Part shown: in pieces, positions 35,201 to 46,573 of the stretch
How the letters are laid out: each line of letters starts with the position of its first letter
How positions within the stretch are numbered: position 1 is the stretch's first letter
Source of the DNA: Diadema setosum
Lineage: Eukaryota; Echinodermata; Echinoidea; Diadematoida; Diadematidae
Direction of reading: 5' to 3'
Assembly: GCF_964275005.1 (NCBI RefSeq)
Contig: NC_092690.1
Span: 10,482,010 to 10,546,009, forward strand
Length of the DNA: 64,000 bases
Notes under the pieces: generated by a model
Told to the model about the DNA's origin: nothing
Seen by the model: the letters and a program-made list of their open reading frames with translations, nothing else
Database searches by the model: none
Program-made: the position numbers and the translations under genes

Positions 35201-38200
35201 AGGGATAGCCACCCAACTGTGTATCATTGATTTATGCAAAAATTTTAGAAATAATCTAAACCATTAAAAAGTTATAGATTTATAAAATCTTGGTGGATGT
35301 GACAAAAATGTGAACGGACATTTAAATTTTGTTTTCAAATTACTGTCATGTCATCAGATGGAACTGAAGCACAAACAAACTTTCTACAGTCACTCATACA
35401 AAGCTATACTTTACTTTTACATTATTTTCCTGAGACTTGCCTTTGTTTTCTTACTTACACAACCCATATAAGCAGATGATTAAATGTGAACGGACAATGT
35501 CACATCCACCAAGAGAATTTTGGGGTGGAAAAAATGTAACAAAAAGGAGTTCAAACTTTTTAACTCTGACATGATTCATTATGGCTACTCATACACTTAA
35601 TATAGATATGTTCACTTAACTCATAGCTAGATATGATACAGAATGGCAAAGTTTGCAAAAAAGGGATGTTTGCCAGGTTGACACACTGTGGGTCCGATTT
35701 GGGCACATCTTGCCTCACTGTGAGCAATTGCTTTGGAGTTGCATTTTCGTTATGCTATGGGAGGTAGACCCCATGGGGGTCTAACATATGCATATCAAAA
35801 CATTTCATGAATCTACTCTTATTCTGTGTAGTAGACTGAAAACTGAAAAAAATGAAAAGTGGCGCCTAACCGTGAAACGGGCCATAGCAACATTAACAGC
35901 CAGTCCAGTGGCAAATTGGCAATCGGTGTTTTCTTTTGTTTCACATGAAAATAAGGCTTCTAAATCTAAAATCTGCATGGCTTGATGATAGAGAATAAAA
36001 ACATGCCTTAAATTTGGGAAGTAATTTAGAACTTGAAGGCCTATTTCAGTACGGTATGTAAATCATAGCCACTGTGTGGCTGCAATGCATGCTGTATGCT
36101 GTGTGCAAAACATTGATGTGTTTTGTATGAAACAATTTATCCAAGATTTGGATGACTCAAAGACCCATAAACTTTGTTAAATGTGTCCATTGTCTGACGC
36201 ACATATATTTTAAAAACTAAGAACAACTGCAGACTAACTGCCCATGCTATAACACACCAACCCACAATACACTCCCTCACACACATCCAGTTTTACATGA
36301 TCGATAACCTTGCACCAAAGCTCCAAACATTGGGAGTGGGAACCCATTTTTTTCTCTGTAAAGGCCACTGCACACTGTATGACTTTCAGTCACATGACAG
36401 AGACTTTGGATCTGAAATAAAATCACAATAGCCTTCGTATAAACACGCATGTTTATCTCAGATCCAAAGTCGGGTCAGTCTTGAAACCAAAAGTCATGTG
36501 ACCGTGCACCACAAAACGAACATAAAGTCGCACACACTGATTTTGCGTGAGGACTGAAAATAAGTGAAATGGGTCAGCCTAGCTGATCTTGACTTTATTT
36601 TCTCAAAGAGCAGGTCTTCTTTTATATTATGCTAAAATTAGGTATCATAAAACGGTCGGGAAAGTGTGTTTTTTAGCAGTTTATTTCGAACATTTTTTGG
36701 TAGAATAGTGTGATTTGGTGTGTCTTTAGAGTTCCATTTTCATTTTTTAAAATCCTTGTACACACTCTTCACTTTCAACTCTAATATCTTTTGAAATGAT
36801 AGCGCTACTGCTTTGAAAGTTCGTATTTATCATGGGCGGAATGTGTTAATGAGGCATGCCTAATTTCAGTTTAATCTGATAATCCCTTCATTGTTGTTAC
36901 TCTGGTGGTTTACTTCCCGTTTTTTGTCCCATTCATCGCACAGGCAGCACGGTTTGGTAAAGATTAAGCGCTTGAATAGACACTGAACTTCAGAGCCTCT
37001 TTTTCTCAGTTCACACTTTTCCTGAGTTTGTGCTTTCTTTCCAATATTTAGATAGGTTAGGAGAGTCCATTTGATTTGAGTTATACATCATTTTAAAGCT
37101 TAAAGGGAAGGTAAACCCAAAGAGCAATGTGGATTGAGTGAAAGCAGCAACATTAGTAGAACACATCAGTGAAAGTTTGAGAAAAATCGGACAATCGATG
37201 CAAAAGTTATGAATTTTTTAAGTTTTGGTGTTGGAACCGCTGGATGAGGAGACTACTAGAGGATATGACGTATGAGTGGACAACAATACAAAGAAAATAT
37301 AAAGGATATTCAACAAAAATTCACTTTTCTAGAATTATGAAAGAGCAGTGGACCAACCGCTTTCAGAAAGGGGAATAATTGCTACCCTTAACATATGTCA
37401 ATATGAAGTTGATGGAATTTGTAATTTTCATGAAAAATGGATTTTTGTAGTATTTTCTTTATATTTTCTTGATATTGTAGTCCACTCATACGTCATAACC
37501 TCTAGTAGTCTCCTCATCCAGCGGTTCCAACACCAAAACTTTAAAAATTCATAACTTTTGCATCAATTGTCCGATTTTCTTCAAACTTTCACTGATGTGT
37601 TCTAATAATGTTGCTGCTTTCACTCAATCCACATTGTTCTTGGGGTTTATCTTCCCTTTAAAGTCTGCTCTTTCAGAATATGGTCCTACCTAAAAATTCA
37701 TGTCTGGCAACTTTTTGTTTGTTTTGTGGTGCAGGGTCACATATAGAGTGCAGAAGTGTGGCCTTAACTTACACGTGTACGTACACATATTGTGTATTCA
37801 TGCTAGAAGAACCTGTAAGGAACTTTCTATATTTATTTATAAGTAAAAGGTGTGCTCAACTCAATTTAGAGTGTGTTCAAGCCCTTGTGCCAAAAATGGC
37901 AAATCTTTCATACACATGTAGAGCATCCATAAGTGCAAGGGAATAAAAAAGCGCATGCCGTTGAATGATATCTTAATATACTCTTAAAATGTGTAGTTGA
38001 ATTTCAAACACTGTCTTCAAAACATTTAACAGCCAAAAAGACTTCTAACACAGCCTGCAAAGTTACTGCACTCAACACATCATCATCAAAACAGAATCAA
38101 AACATATTGATTTATTTATCATGTGAGCATTTACTATTGTGAGGTTTCTTATTATAGAAATTCAAACTTCTCTATGCAGAGTCTGTTGTGTGAGATTTAT

Positions 38201-41200
38201 TAGGTCAGAATGTTTTTAATTCAGTGAACTTCACTGCATGCACACTTCTGCCTTTTTTATGCCTCCGCCACGAAGTGGTGCTGGAGGCATTATGTTTTCG
38301 GGTTGTCCGTCCGTCCGTCCGTCCTTCAGTCCGTAATGAAGTTTGTGGACAGCGTAACTAAAAAACCTTTTGAGGTATCCTAATGAAACTTGGCATGTAC
38401 AATTGTATGTGTATTAGGGGGTGAAGTTGTGCCTATCAACTTTTGGGTGCACAATGCTCAAGGTCAAAGATCAAAAGGTGAAGGTCAAATACGTAAAATT
38501 TCACTATTTCCACCATATCTATGCAATGCCTGAAGATATTTTCTTGAAACTTAGTGTATACACGTATTACCCAATTAAGATTCTTTGGGGAAAGTTTGGG
38601 GTCATGAGGTCAAAGGTGAAAAGGTCTTAAAAAGTAAAAATATTAAAACTTAACTTTTTTCTCTGTATCTTGGAAATTGTTCAAGGTATCTTCATGGAAC
38701 ATAGCATATATACATGTACTGACTGGCAGTGGTCAGGGGTCAAAGGTCAAGGGCAGCACTTCAAAATTTTACTATTTCCCTCATATTTATGCAATGCCAG
38801 CAGGATTATCTTCTTTTTTTTTTTTACACTTGGTGTATGCATGTATAACCTAATAGAGATTCTCTGGAAGCTTTCTTTTGTCTTTTTTTTTTTGCCTCAA
38901 AGGTCAAAAGGTCAAAGATCAAGGGAAAGTGCTGAACTAACTTTTTCCTCCATATCTCAGAAGTGGCTCAAGTTATCTTGAAACTTACTACGTATTTATG
39001 CATGTTGTGCCTGACAGTGATTATCCTATGAATTTTAGGGTCAAAGGCCAGATGAAAATGGTAACAATGAACTTTTCATTATAGAAATTGCACTTTTTCT
39101 CCATACTTTGAAAATTACTCAATGCATAAACTATGAATGGGTCAAAGTCAAGTTAAAGTCTTTAAATCCCCAAGTACATGCTCTCCTATTCATCCAATTA
39201 AACCTAGGTCAAGGAAGATGAACATTCAACACATTTGTGACAAACTTGTCATTTTAATATTTTGCCAAGTTTGTGAAAATGTAATCACACATTGTCTACA
39301 TATGTACTATAGACCTATTAGGAGAATCGTGCGTTATGGCGGAGGCATACCAGTCGCCTTAGCGACATTTCTAGTTGTAGTTTGTTTTTTTATTTCAAAC
39401 TACTCTTTATCTGATGTGGTCTTTGTTTTGTCTGTTTTTTGTTTGTTTGTTTTTTCAGTTGGTCACACAGTGCTGGCTGTCAATGGGGAGGCAGTCAAAG
39501 GCCGGCAGTTGGAAGATGGACGGGAAGTCCTAGAGGTCATTGCCAACCAGGAAAACTACCCGATAGCCATCAGGTTCGGCCGCCCTAAGCTGTCAACTAA
39601 TGAGAGGATTATGCTTGCCAGCATGTTCCATTCGTAAGTAGGGGGTGTATCAGTCTAAATCCAAAGTGAATTTGAGTTGGATATATCCTATAGGTGCTGC
39701 CACTGAGGAAGCAGTTTCAATGAAACATGCCTACAATGTAACTAATTAATGTAATAATCTAATTGTTAGGTTTGATTTTGTCAGTCTCTTATTATGCCTC
39801 AGCCACAAAGTGTTGCCAGAGGCGGCATGTTTTGTTTTGTTTTGTTTGTTTTGTTTTTTTTTGGTTGTTGGTCTGTTTTTCCATCTGTCTGTCTAGATTT
39901 TGTGGACAACGTAACTAAAGAACTGTTAGAGGGGTTGAAATGAAACTTGGCATATGTATGTATGAGTGGACAAAGCTGTGCCTGTCAACTTAGCGTGCAC
40001 GCCCAAGGTCAAAGGTCAAAATCATATTGCTATGATTTCACTACTTCCCCTATATCCCTGCAATGACTTACTGTATTTTCATGCAACTTTTAGATATACA
40101 TGTAGATGTGGGTATCATGGTTAATCAAGTAAACTTACAAACATTTTCTAAGAAAAGATTTTGGCCTTGGGGTCACAGGTCTAAGATCAGGTGAAATGTT
40201 TACATTTTTAGCTTTAAGTTGTCAAAGTTTGTGATTTGCCTTATAGAAAAAAAAAAATGTCACAAAGCAAACCTGTGAGTCGTTCTGCAGTTTAAAGCAG
40301 TTGTTTCTTTTTGTCTCCAGTTTGTATGCAATAGGAAGCCAGCTTTCACCTGAGCAGAAGTCATCGGGTATCCAGCTCCTGGAAACTGACACATTCAAGC
40401 TGTACTGCTACCAGACACTGTCAGGTCGGTTTTTACCTTCACAGAGGAAGGAAGAGGTTACATGTATGTTTACATGGGCCTTGGTTAGTCTGTTTGCAAA
40501 ATAACTCAAAAAGTTGTGAAAGGATTTTGAATGAAACTTGCGGGGAAAAATTGATAATTACACAAGTATAGATGATTAAATTTTTTGAAGAATTTTTTTT
40601 TTCTTTTCTATTTGCAGATAGGGTCAATGGACTTGTGAGTTCAATCTATGCATATCTGAGGTTTGCATAGACGCATGAATGTGCGTGCTCTGCTCGGGTG
40701 AGGTTCTGCGTAGCTGGAAGTTGATGGCATAAACAAAAGGCTTTTATACTGGGAAATTGGGTGATTTTCTGCATGTATGTATGAGTGGAAATCACTGATC
40801 TCTATGGAAGAACAAGATCAGTGGTGGAAATGAGCTGCTTTGTTGGAGGTCTGTGCTCTCAGAGTGCTTTTCTTTTCAGCTTAATAGAAAAGCAGGATGA
40901 AGCCTATATCCTGTTCAGATGCAGTGTCTCAGACAAAGCCTAGCTTCATCAAGAATAACAGGGTTTGGCCAGTGAATTTTCTTTTCTTTTCTTTTTCTTT
41001 TTTTTTTTTTTTTTTTTTTGATTACCACAAGGGCCGTAAATAAAGTCTGAACAGATTGCTCTTTGTAGTGATGCACGATATGAACAAATGGGAAATGAGG
41101 TGGATTGGTGGGTACAAGTCTGCATTGCAGTTAAATGCCTCAGGTTCAATTCAATAGTCAACAAACAATATCAGCTAGGCTTATGGTGTTATATGAGAAG

Positions 41201-42723
41201 AAGATATAAAGTACCCCGTATGCCATATATAGTGCAAGGTTTTTATTTTCACATATTTCACAGGTCTGGTGCTATTCGCAAATTTAATAACATGCAAAAT
41301 TATTGACTCTGATCTTGATATCAATGGGATGTACGCTCTAGCCTCTAGTCTAACCGTGGCCTATTGCGCCAATCCCCTTTAAACGGCTGCCATTGAGACT
41401 ATTATCGCAAGGTAAATGTTTGCAGATCGCCATCTCGCCAGCAGCTGTTAATAAGGGATTTTACCAAGATGTCACAGAAGCTGTTTGCATGCATACATTA
41501 CACCGTTCATTTACTTTACTCTACGATCACAATTTAACCACTCATGAAATTGTCAGGTTGAGTCCTGATTCACAAAAAGGTAGAATTGCTGAATATATGA
41601 CATATTAATGTATTATACAGTAAACAAGTAGCACACCATTCATGCACCTGATACACTGTTATTGTCATTCTTGTTCATGTTCTTGTCATTTTTCCTCTCC
41701 TTTTAATTACTATTGTTTATTTGTTTGTTGTTGTTAGTGCTATTACTCATGTATCCACCAGGTTTGTGGTTGTTTTCTCTTTGTGTTTATCAGGAATCAA
41801 ACTGATTGTCCTAGCTGATCCAAGACAGGGCGGGGTTGAAGGACTACTGAAGAAGATTTATGAGCTCTACTCGGACTACGCACTCAAGAACCCATTCTAC
41901 TCAATAGACATGCCTGTCAGGTAAGTTCTTTCGAGGAAATTTAAGTATGAAAGAAAGCCAGTATAATGACAAAAATAAAGACATTGTTGTCTTAATGTTC
42001 AAGTGGTCTACAACAAAACATTTTATTATGCAAAATGTAAATGTGAGGTTTTGAAAGCATGCAACTAGTAATCCAAATCGTCATTTTCAATGAGACATAA
42101 ATTTCTTAGGAGAACATCCAATAATACAAATGTTGTTCAATACACTTTAGAAGTGTAAGAAGCATTGGCAGCTATCCATACTTTTCTTCTTTTTTTCATC
42201 AAAGTTTAATCACTCATGCAAGAATGTTTAATGAAGTAGTGAATTTGTGCGAAGGAAAGTTTTCAACCGTCAAGTATGCAATAGTCCACAGTTATTTTAA
42301 GATTTTATTCTTTTTAACATTTGTTCAGTATATATGTAACGGTAACTGTTAATTGTTAAACCATTTGCAGCTAGGAAGACAGGATTTGTTACTTTTAAGG
42401 CATTGTGATTCTATTACATATTATCAACGTATTTATGTGTAACTGTCATATTTGAAAAGACAGTGATTTGATGTACAAAGTGAGATGAAGTTTGTTTCTC
42501 CTCCAAGGAGATTACAGGTTACATTGTGGTGATAAACAAGAAGTAATTTTGGTCACGATGTGTAGAACTTTTGACCTTTTTCAGCGAAGGTTGATGATTT
42601 CTCTTTGCTAATTTCAGTCATCTTTTGATTTTCATCTTGAACAGATGTGAGCTCTTCGACCTTAATCTTCAAGCAACTCTAGATGGGGCGGAGAAAAGCA
42701 GTTTCTACACGGCAAGCTCATGA
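26084..42723 (+). CDS. TRAPPC4: TRAPPC4 (synbindin), TRAPP complex core subunit (whole gene, 5 exons)
   Basis: Exons 26084-26258, 39459-39633, 40321-40424, 41794-41920 and 42645-42723 join into 660 bases encoding 219 residues, the same length as human TRAPPC4. Junction phases are 1, 2, 1 and 2, all GT-AG. Family landmarks run through the protein: [16 protein letters not shown] and AFGQRDGIR at the N-terminus, [12 protein letters not shown] (the PDZ-like insert known in metazoan synbindins), [44 protein letters not shown] and [24 protein letters not shown]4 is a longin-fold core subunit of the TRAPP tethering complexes, which act as the Rab1 exchange factor in ER-Golgi and autophagy traffic. 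The frame is intact, so the gene is presumed functional. Confidence 0.97.
26259..27886. other. TRAPPC4 intron 1, 5' part
   Basis: No transposon ends recognised. An imperfect inverted repeat (GAGCTCTCTCATGGACAGTG near 27093 against CGCTGTCCAAAGAGAGAGCT near 27199) could fold into a hairpin or mark an old MITE. CG-rich patches are at 26530-26720 and 27590-27660. Confidence 0.35.
30029..30262. mobile_element. Diverged copy of the GTTCGTTATTCCGAA element
   Basis: Repeats such as cttcagaataac, tttcatatttggattta and gggaatttgtgtgtttcagaa parallel 1208-1598, with many substitutions. Confidence 0.55.
30270..31180. repeat. Cluster of SINE-like copies
   Basis: Three or four diverged units share TAGTCTACTGGATATGA-type heads, a weak B box (GGTCGATTTAAATCC near 30823) and a common tail (actgaataattggtgctta, gggcaatttgtcaatcag, acaacttgat). 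They resemble 10455-10620. Confidence 0.5.
31480..34700. mobile_element. Second non-coding TIR element nested in the 8-kb element, ATAT duplication
   Basis: GGGCAAGTCCAAGATA and its perfect inverted copy, each bordered by ATAT (31476-31479, 34701-34704). The word TTACGTATGGGACA occurs eight times: direct at 31660, 31995 and 32015, inverted at 31824, 34276, 34299, 34495 and 34662, so all right-half copies mirror most left-half ones. No convincing coding frame, including those at 32702-32968, 33280-33651 and 33854-34195. Confidence 0.75.
35884..36495. other. Intron 1 segment with a short inverted repeat
   Basis: Near 36400-36470, agactttggatctga and tcagatccaaagtc face each other, probably a small palindromic repeat next to the following MITE. 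Otherwise unremarkable. Confidence 0.4.
36496..37741. mobile_element. TGTGACCxTGCA MITE, second copy
   Basis: Ends TGTGACCGTGCACCACAAAA and inverted TGTGACCCTGCACCACAAAA. The body matches 13516-14160, including ttaatctgataatccc and cttgaatagaca, but is split by 37104-37657. Confidence 0.75.
37104..37657. mobile_element. Fold-back TTAA element inside the MITE
   Basis: AGGGAAGGTAAACCC at the left and its inverted form GGGTTTATCTTCCCT at the right, with arms near 200 bp and TTAA on both sides (37100-37103, 37658-37661). The empty site is visible in the sister MITE near 14080 (gcttaaagtctgc). TTAA duplication suggests piggyBac or Kolobok. Confidence 0.85.
38257..39380 (+). mobile_element. gcctccgccacgaag repeat, long copy with AGGTCA words
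   Basis: Starts tatgcctccgccacgaagtg with a GTCC/GTCCGTCC tract and ends gcgttatggcggaggcatac ... tagcgacatttctagttg. The first and last parts are partly inverted (GCCTCCGCCA / TGGCGGAGGC). The interior repeats phrases such as catatctatgcaatgcc and AGGTCAAAGGTCA. No coding capacity. It ends about 80 bp before TRAPPC4 exon 2. Confidence 0.65.
39459..39633 (+). CDS. TRAPPC4: TRAPPC4 exon 2 (residues 59-117)
   Basis: Acceptor ...gttttttcag, donor TC/GTAAGT, phase 2. It encodes the PDZ-like segment and the conserved [16 protein letters not shown] and MLASMFHS helices. Confidence 0.95.
39791..40210 (+). mobile_element. gcctccgccacgaag repeat, 5' fragment
   Basis: Starts atgcctcagccacaaagtgt and continues through ttgtggacaacgtaactaaa and aaggtcaaaggtcaaaatca. 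It is in TRAPPC4 intron 2 and has lost its 3' half. Confidence 0.6.
40321..40424 (+). CDS. TRAPPC4: TRAPPC4 exon 3 (residues 117-152)
   Basis: Acceptor ...ttttgtctccag, donor CAG/GTCGGT. It encodes [12 protein letters not shown] through CYQTLSG. Confidence 0.95.
40425..41793. other. TRAPPC4 intron 3
   Basis: A poly-T tract at 40999-41019. No other feature recognised. Confidence 0.4.
41794..41920 (+). CDS. TRAPPC4: TRAPPC4 exon 4 (residues 152-194)
   Basis: Acceptor ...tgtttatcag, donor GTCAG/GTAAGT. It encodes [16 protein letters not shown] through [11 protein letters not shown]. Confidence 0.95.
41921..42644. other. TRAPPC4 intron 4
   Basis: AT-rich, no repeat recognised. Confidence 0.4.
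42645..42723 (+). CDS. TRAPPC4: TRAPPC4 exon 5 (residues 194-219 and stop)
   Basis: Acceptor ...atcttgaacag. [19 protein letters not shown] then a variable end and TGA. A poly(A) site could not be placed; no AATAAA was seen within the next kilobase or so. Confidence 0.93.
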
Positions 42724-43451
42724 AGAGAGTCAGTGGGAAACACAAACTATTATCACCAGAACTATCTCTCCCAACCAACAGAAGGACGGCTTCATATTCG
42801 CTTGCTACCCCAAAGAGCTCACGTGTATGGATAAAGGCCATCAGGTGGTACAGGCTTTAGATTTTTGAAGCAAGGGATCACTGGGGCACTGACATCATGA
42901 CACAAAGAGGTGTTGATGCTAATGGACTTTTCATGTGACTTTATGGCTTCATGCTGTGCCATGAACAACAAAATGGGAAAACTTACCTTTCTGCTTCACA
43001 TTAATGTATTGGACTACAAGTGTAATCTACTGTGTTGACCGCAATGAAAAGTCATCCATTCTAGACTTTCATAAAATGTCATTCAGAGAATTGGATTGTA
43101 TCTCAATATAATGACATGTGGTATGAGGTACCACAGTTGCTCATAATAGAGTATGATGGTGACGAGCCACTGTATGTTTTCATAAAACAAATAACACCCA
43201 TTTTCCCAGAGGATACTCTTAATCTTTATCTACTTCATCTGGTGTGATCATTGTTATACAGTACATTCAGTATTGGACTTTTCTTCACTTTCACACTGCC
43301 CAAAGGAGCAACCCTGTGTGGATAAGTCCTTTTCACATGTATGCTTAAAAGTGAAAACAAAGTTCTGGTAAGGGCTTGAGAACCCGTCTGGCACCATTTC
43401 ATATTTGCTTGCAATACAATGTATATCGAAAGAGTCTACAGAGAAACTTAC
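42724..43451. other. TRAPPC4 3' flank
   Basis: Probably starts with the 3' UTR. No clear poly(A) signal. Confidence 0.4.
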
Positions 43452-44031
43452 CTAGCTGACGCGGTTCGCCGGAATGATGAGTCGTTTTGGAGTATTTTGA
43501 GAAAAATAATAAAAGTAGGGGGACCGACTTTTATTCCAGAAGGCTCCAGACTAACTCGGTCTCAGGGAAAACTCGACCCTATTTCAGACAATACACGCAT
43601 CATCGCCATATTCTACTGTATGATACCCAACGAGGCCTAACTGCAGACAGGAAAGTGCGTGCTAATCCGGTACAAAACAAAATGGACAGCGCGCTGTCCT
43701 CAAACCTATACGCACATCACCTCAGTTGCTGAGACGCGCGGTCATTACTGAAGTTTTTGTTGTTTGTCAAGCGTCTGATTGTTTTTTGAGGTGCTTGATA
43801 GGCGCACACTAATTTTGCATGCGCACCAAAGAGGTTTTTGATGCGCGCGTTGTAACAACTCGAACCATTACTGCGAGTAGTCGGAACGCGAAGCGCTAAA
43901 TTGTAGTTTATACAGGCTGCTCCCATAGTGCTAACACTGTACAATCCAGAAGGACAAGCAATACAACTCATACCGCCGTCAAAGCGAGGCCGAGATATCC
44001 CCGAGTCCGAGTTTAGCGTGACCCCGTTCAG
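43452..44031. promoter_or_regulatory. CG-rich block with outward splice donors on both strands
   Basis: The block is rich in CG dinucleotides (CGCGCG, GCGAGGCCG). On the plus strand it ends CCCGTTCAG/GTAAGT (44032); on the minus strand it ends GTCAGCTAG/GTAAGT (donor GT at 43450-43451). This is what two non-coding first exons around a bidirectional promoter would look like, but no downstream coding exons were found for either direction. Confidence 0.3.
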
Positions 44032-46569
44032 GTAAGTTCTGAGACTGACCCTATTTGGTTAACATTTTGCATTTTCGTCGTTACCCATCGAATATCTTGT
44101 TATTACAGCGTTATTCCGCACATTTCCTAGGCATACGTTCACATTTGGGAGCAAAATTTGACAACTTTTGCAGGCGTACCAGAACTTTGTTTGGACTTTA
44201 ACCGTAGTCATATTTCCAACATCTCATGATACATGTACTGTATTGCCCTTGTCAGAGCTAACAAAAAACTGCATGAAAATTACAAACTATTTTTACTTGA
44301 CTTGGCAAAAGAAAATATGGGTAATACCTCTGGGGATTGGTATTGCTTATTTAGATGAACGTGGCTATATATATATATATCCCAGCACAAAATTCTGTAT
44401 GAGGTTGAACAACCACAAAAGCTCGATCCGAAAGAAATGAAAGGATATCCCAGTAGCCAGTAGCGAACCACTTCAGTGACCCCCGTCATTCACTGAAAGA
44501 CTTGAAAGTCTGCATCTTTGGTAGGGGTTACAAATCAGCTGAAGACAAAGAAGCGGGAAGAACTGCAATCCATTGTTTGGAGCCGCAGTTTCGAAACAGG
44601 CATGAACTAAGATCTTTCCTGGCTCAGCCCATACACTTTCTTCCGATAATTAATTTCAGTTGCTATACCGCTATTGATAATTCCTCCAATTCCACCCTTG
44701 TAGAGGTCTTCAATTTACATGGGCAACTTACGTAGTCTTGATGTGTTACTAGTAAATGTACCACATGATATGGTATTTTCCTCACCCCCTTCTTTTTTCT
44801 CTTTCCTTCCTTTGTTCCTTCTTTCCTTTTTTTTTTTGTTGCTCTTCTCTCTTCGCTCTATGTGATGCGTACAAGCACCTATGACAGATTGTATCATTTC
44901 ATTGCTATTATGACGCTTCTATTATTGTTATTGTCGTCTCATTCTGATCCTTTGTGCAGCGCACGTAGTTACGTCACCACTACTATGACGTAAATAATGC
45001 CACTCATAAACACGTAACTAAATAGCATGCGTTTGTTATTATATGCTATTTTTGTTTTGGTTACACTGAGATTGTGCCCGCTGGTAAGATACATGTATTA
45101 ACACTTCACTGTTAATATCACAGAAAATTCATTAGCACTTTCATCCCTGACAAAGCGGGAGGCCCAAAAAAATTCGGATTTTGAAAAAAAAAATCAAGGC
45201 AATTGGCATTTAACGCATTCCACTATTGTGACATTATTATTGCTCTCTCTCTCTCTCTCTCTCCATATATACACATGTATGTATGTATGTATGTATGTAT
45301 GTATGTATGTATGTATGTATAGATATATATATATCCCTAAAAGGTCTTTGGCATTTCCGCAATTTTGGTGTTTAAATCTTGGCAGCCGTGCTGTGTAAAA
45401 TATGTACATAACTGTAGATATTCAAAGCATTTACATTAGATTATGAGCCAGTGCAATTTTATTGTAGCAAAGTTGTGTAAGGGATCTCAAAAGTAATTAA
45501 TGTATACATAAATGTTAAAAGGATGTGATTATTGAATATATCAAGTTGGACAATGTCCTTGTAAAGCGTTCTAAAGTTTATGTTATGTTTGTGACTTGTG
45601 TTTTACAAGAGCTGCCAAACATTATGGCTTGTGTGATTGATGTTGTTATTGTTGAAGCTGTTTAATATCCTTCTCACTTTACTGCTGATTATAGCAATTA
45701 CAAATTCTTCCAATCATTTTCCATTTTGTATAACTTTTGTATCAATTGTGATCTAATCAGGTCTAATACAGTACCACTTACCTGTTGCCCCTCCCAAAAA
45801 TCACTAGGACCTGCCTGCCCGCCTTGGGGGTGTGTTTGTGTGTATGCGTGTGCATGTGTGTGTCTCATTTGTGTACATGTGCGTGTGTCTCACAATTCTT
45901 GACAGGTGTTGCACGATATGCGTGGTTAGCTGTTTCCGACTATTCTGGAACATGCAGTCAAACTTAAGTACAATGTATTTGCAAAACTAGAGAAATATTC
46001 TTGTCGTATCAAAAATGATCCCAATTACAGTGATAATGATTCAGGGTGATTGTTGTGATTGTTGATTGGGAGAGAATTTATGGTCAGAGTTACATACACT
46101 GTGTTTAGATCAAGATGTTATTCATTGTACGTAGCAAAACCTTTTATTCTTTTTTTATTGTTTACTTCATTTCTCGATATACAAATTACAAGCTGCATGC
46201 CTTGAAGAATGTAAACGTGACAATTTCAAATTGGTCATTTCAATTCACATAGAGAAAATTTGTTCATTTTTAATTGATATCAAATAACATTTGTTGCACG
46301 TGAGGTTTACTACAATATCATGTGCGTTTGAATGTGTGTGTGTGCGGTTTTTTTTTTAGTATACCTATCTAGGCCTAAGTAAGTATAACAAAACTGATAA
46401 TTTTAAATTGGTCAATACGAAATAAAACAAAACAAACAAATGAATGATGTGTGCCTATTTTTTAAATTGATATCAACCTAAATCATTTATTGCTAAAAAA
46501 AGTGAAGCAATTCTTGAACAGATTTTTTTTTTCACGCACACTGCAAGAGTCCATAAAACACTGCCTCAC
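44032..46569. other. Intergenic sequence with microsatellites
   Basis: Holds a CT run at 45242-45263 and a GTAT tetranucleotide run at 45276-45319. Otherwise AT-rich, with no recognisable exon. Confidence 0.4.
45242..45319. repeat. CT-dinucleotide and GTAT-tetranucleotide microsatellites
   Basis: About ten CT units, a short spacer, then about eleven GTAT units. Confidence 0.9.
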
Positions 46570-46573
46570 TTAA

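Larger units (their letters stand above)
27887..35883. mobile_element. 8-kb non-coding TIR element in TRAPPC4 intron 1
   Basis: Ends GGCCCGTTTCACGGTTAGGC and its exact inverted copy, extending to about 28 matching bases (through GCGCCACTTTT). Flanking tetramers TTAG and ATAG match at 3 of 4. Inside, the word pair GGTGGATGTGAC ... TGTGAACGGACA recurs about eleven times: 28416, 28601, 28784, 29003, 29192, 29386 (partial), 31321 (inverted), 34915 (inverted), 35119, 35292 and 35485 (rearranged). No long open frame. Contains 31480-34700, SINE-like copies and a GTTCGTTATTCCGAA fragment. Confidence 0.75.

Noticed and set aside
28416..35510. Considered a CRISPR-like or satellite array because of regularly worded repeats
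   Set aside because: Spacing runs from about 160 bp to several kb, orientation is mixed and the genome is eukaryotic; these are dispersed words within a TIR element.
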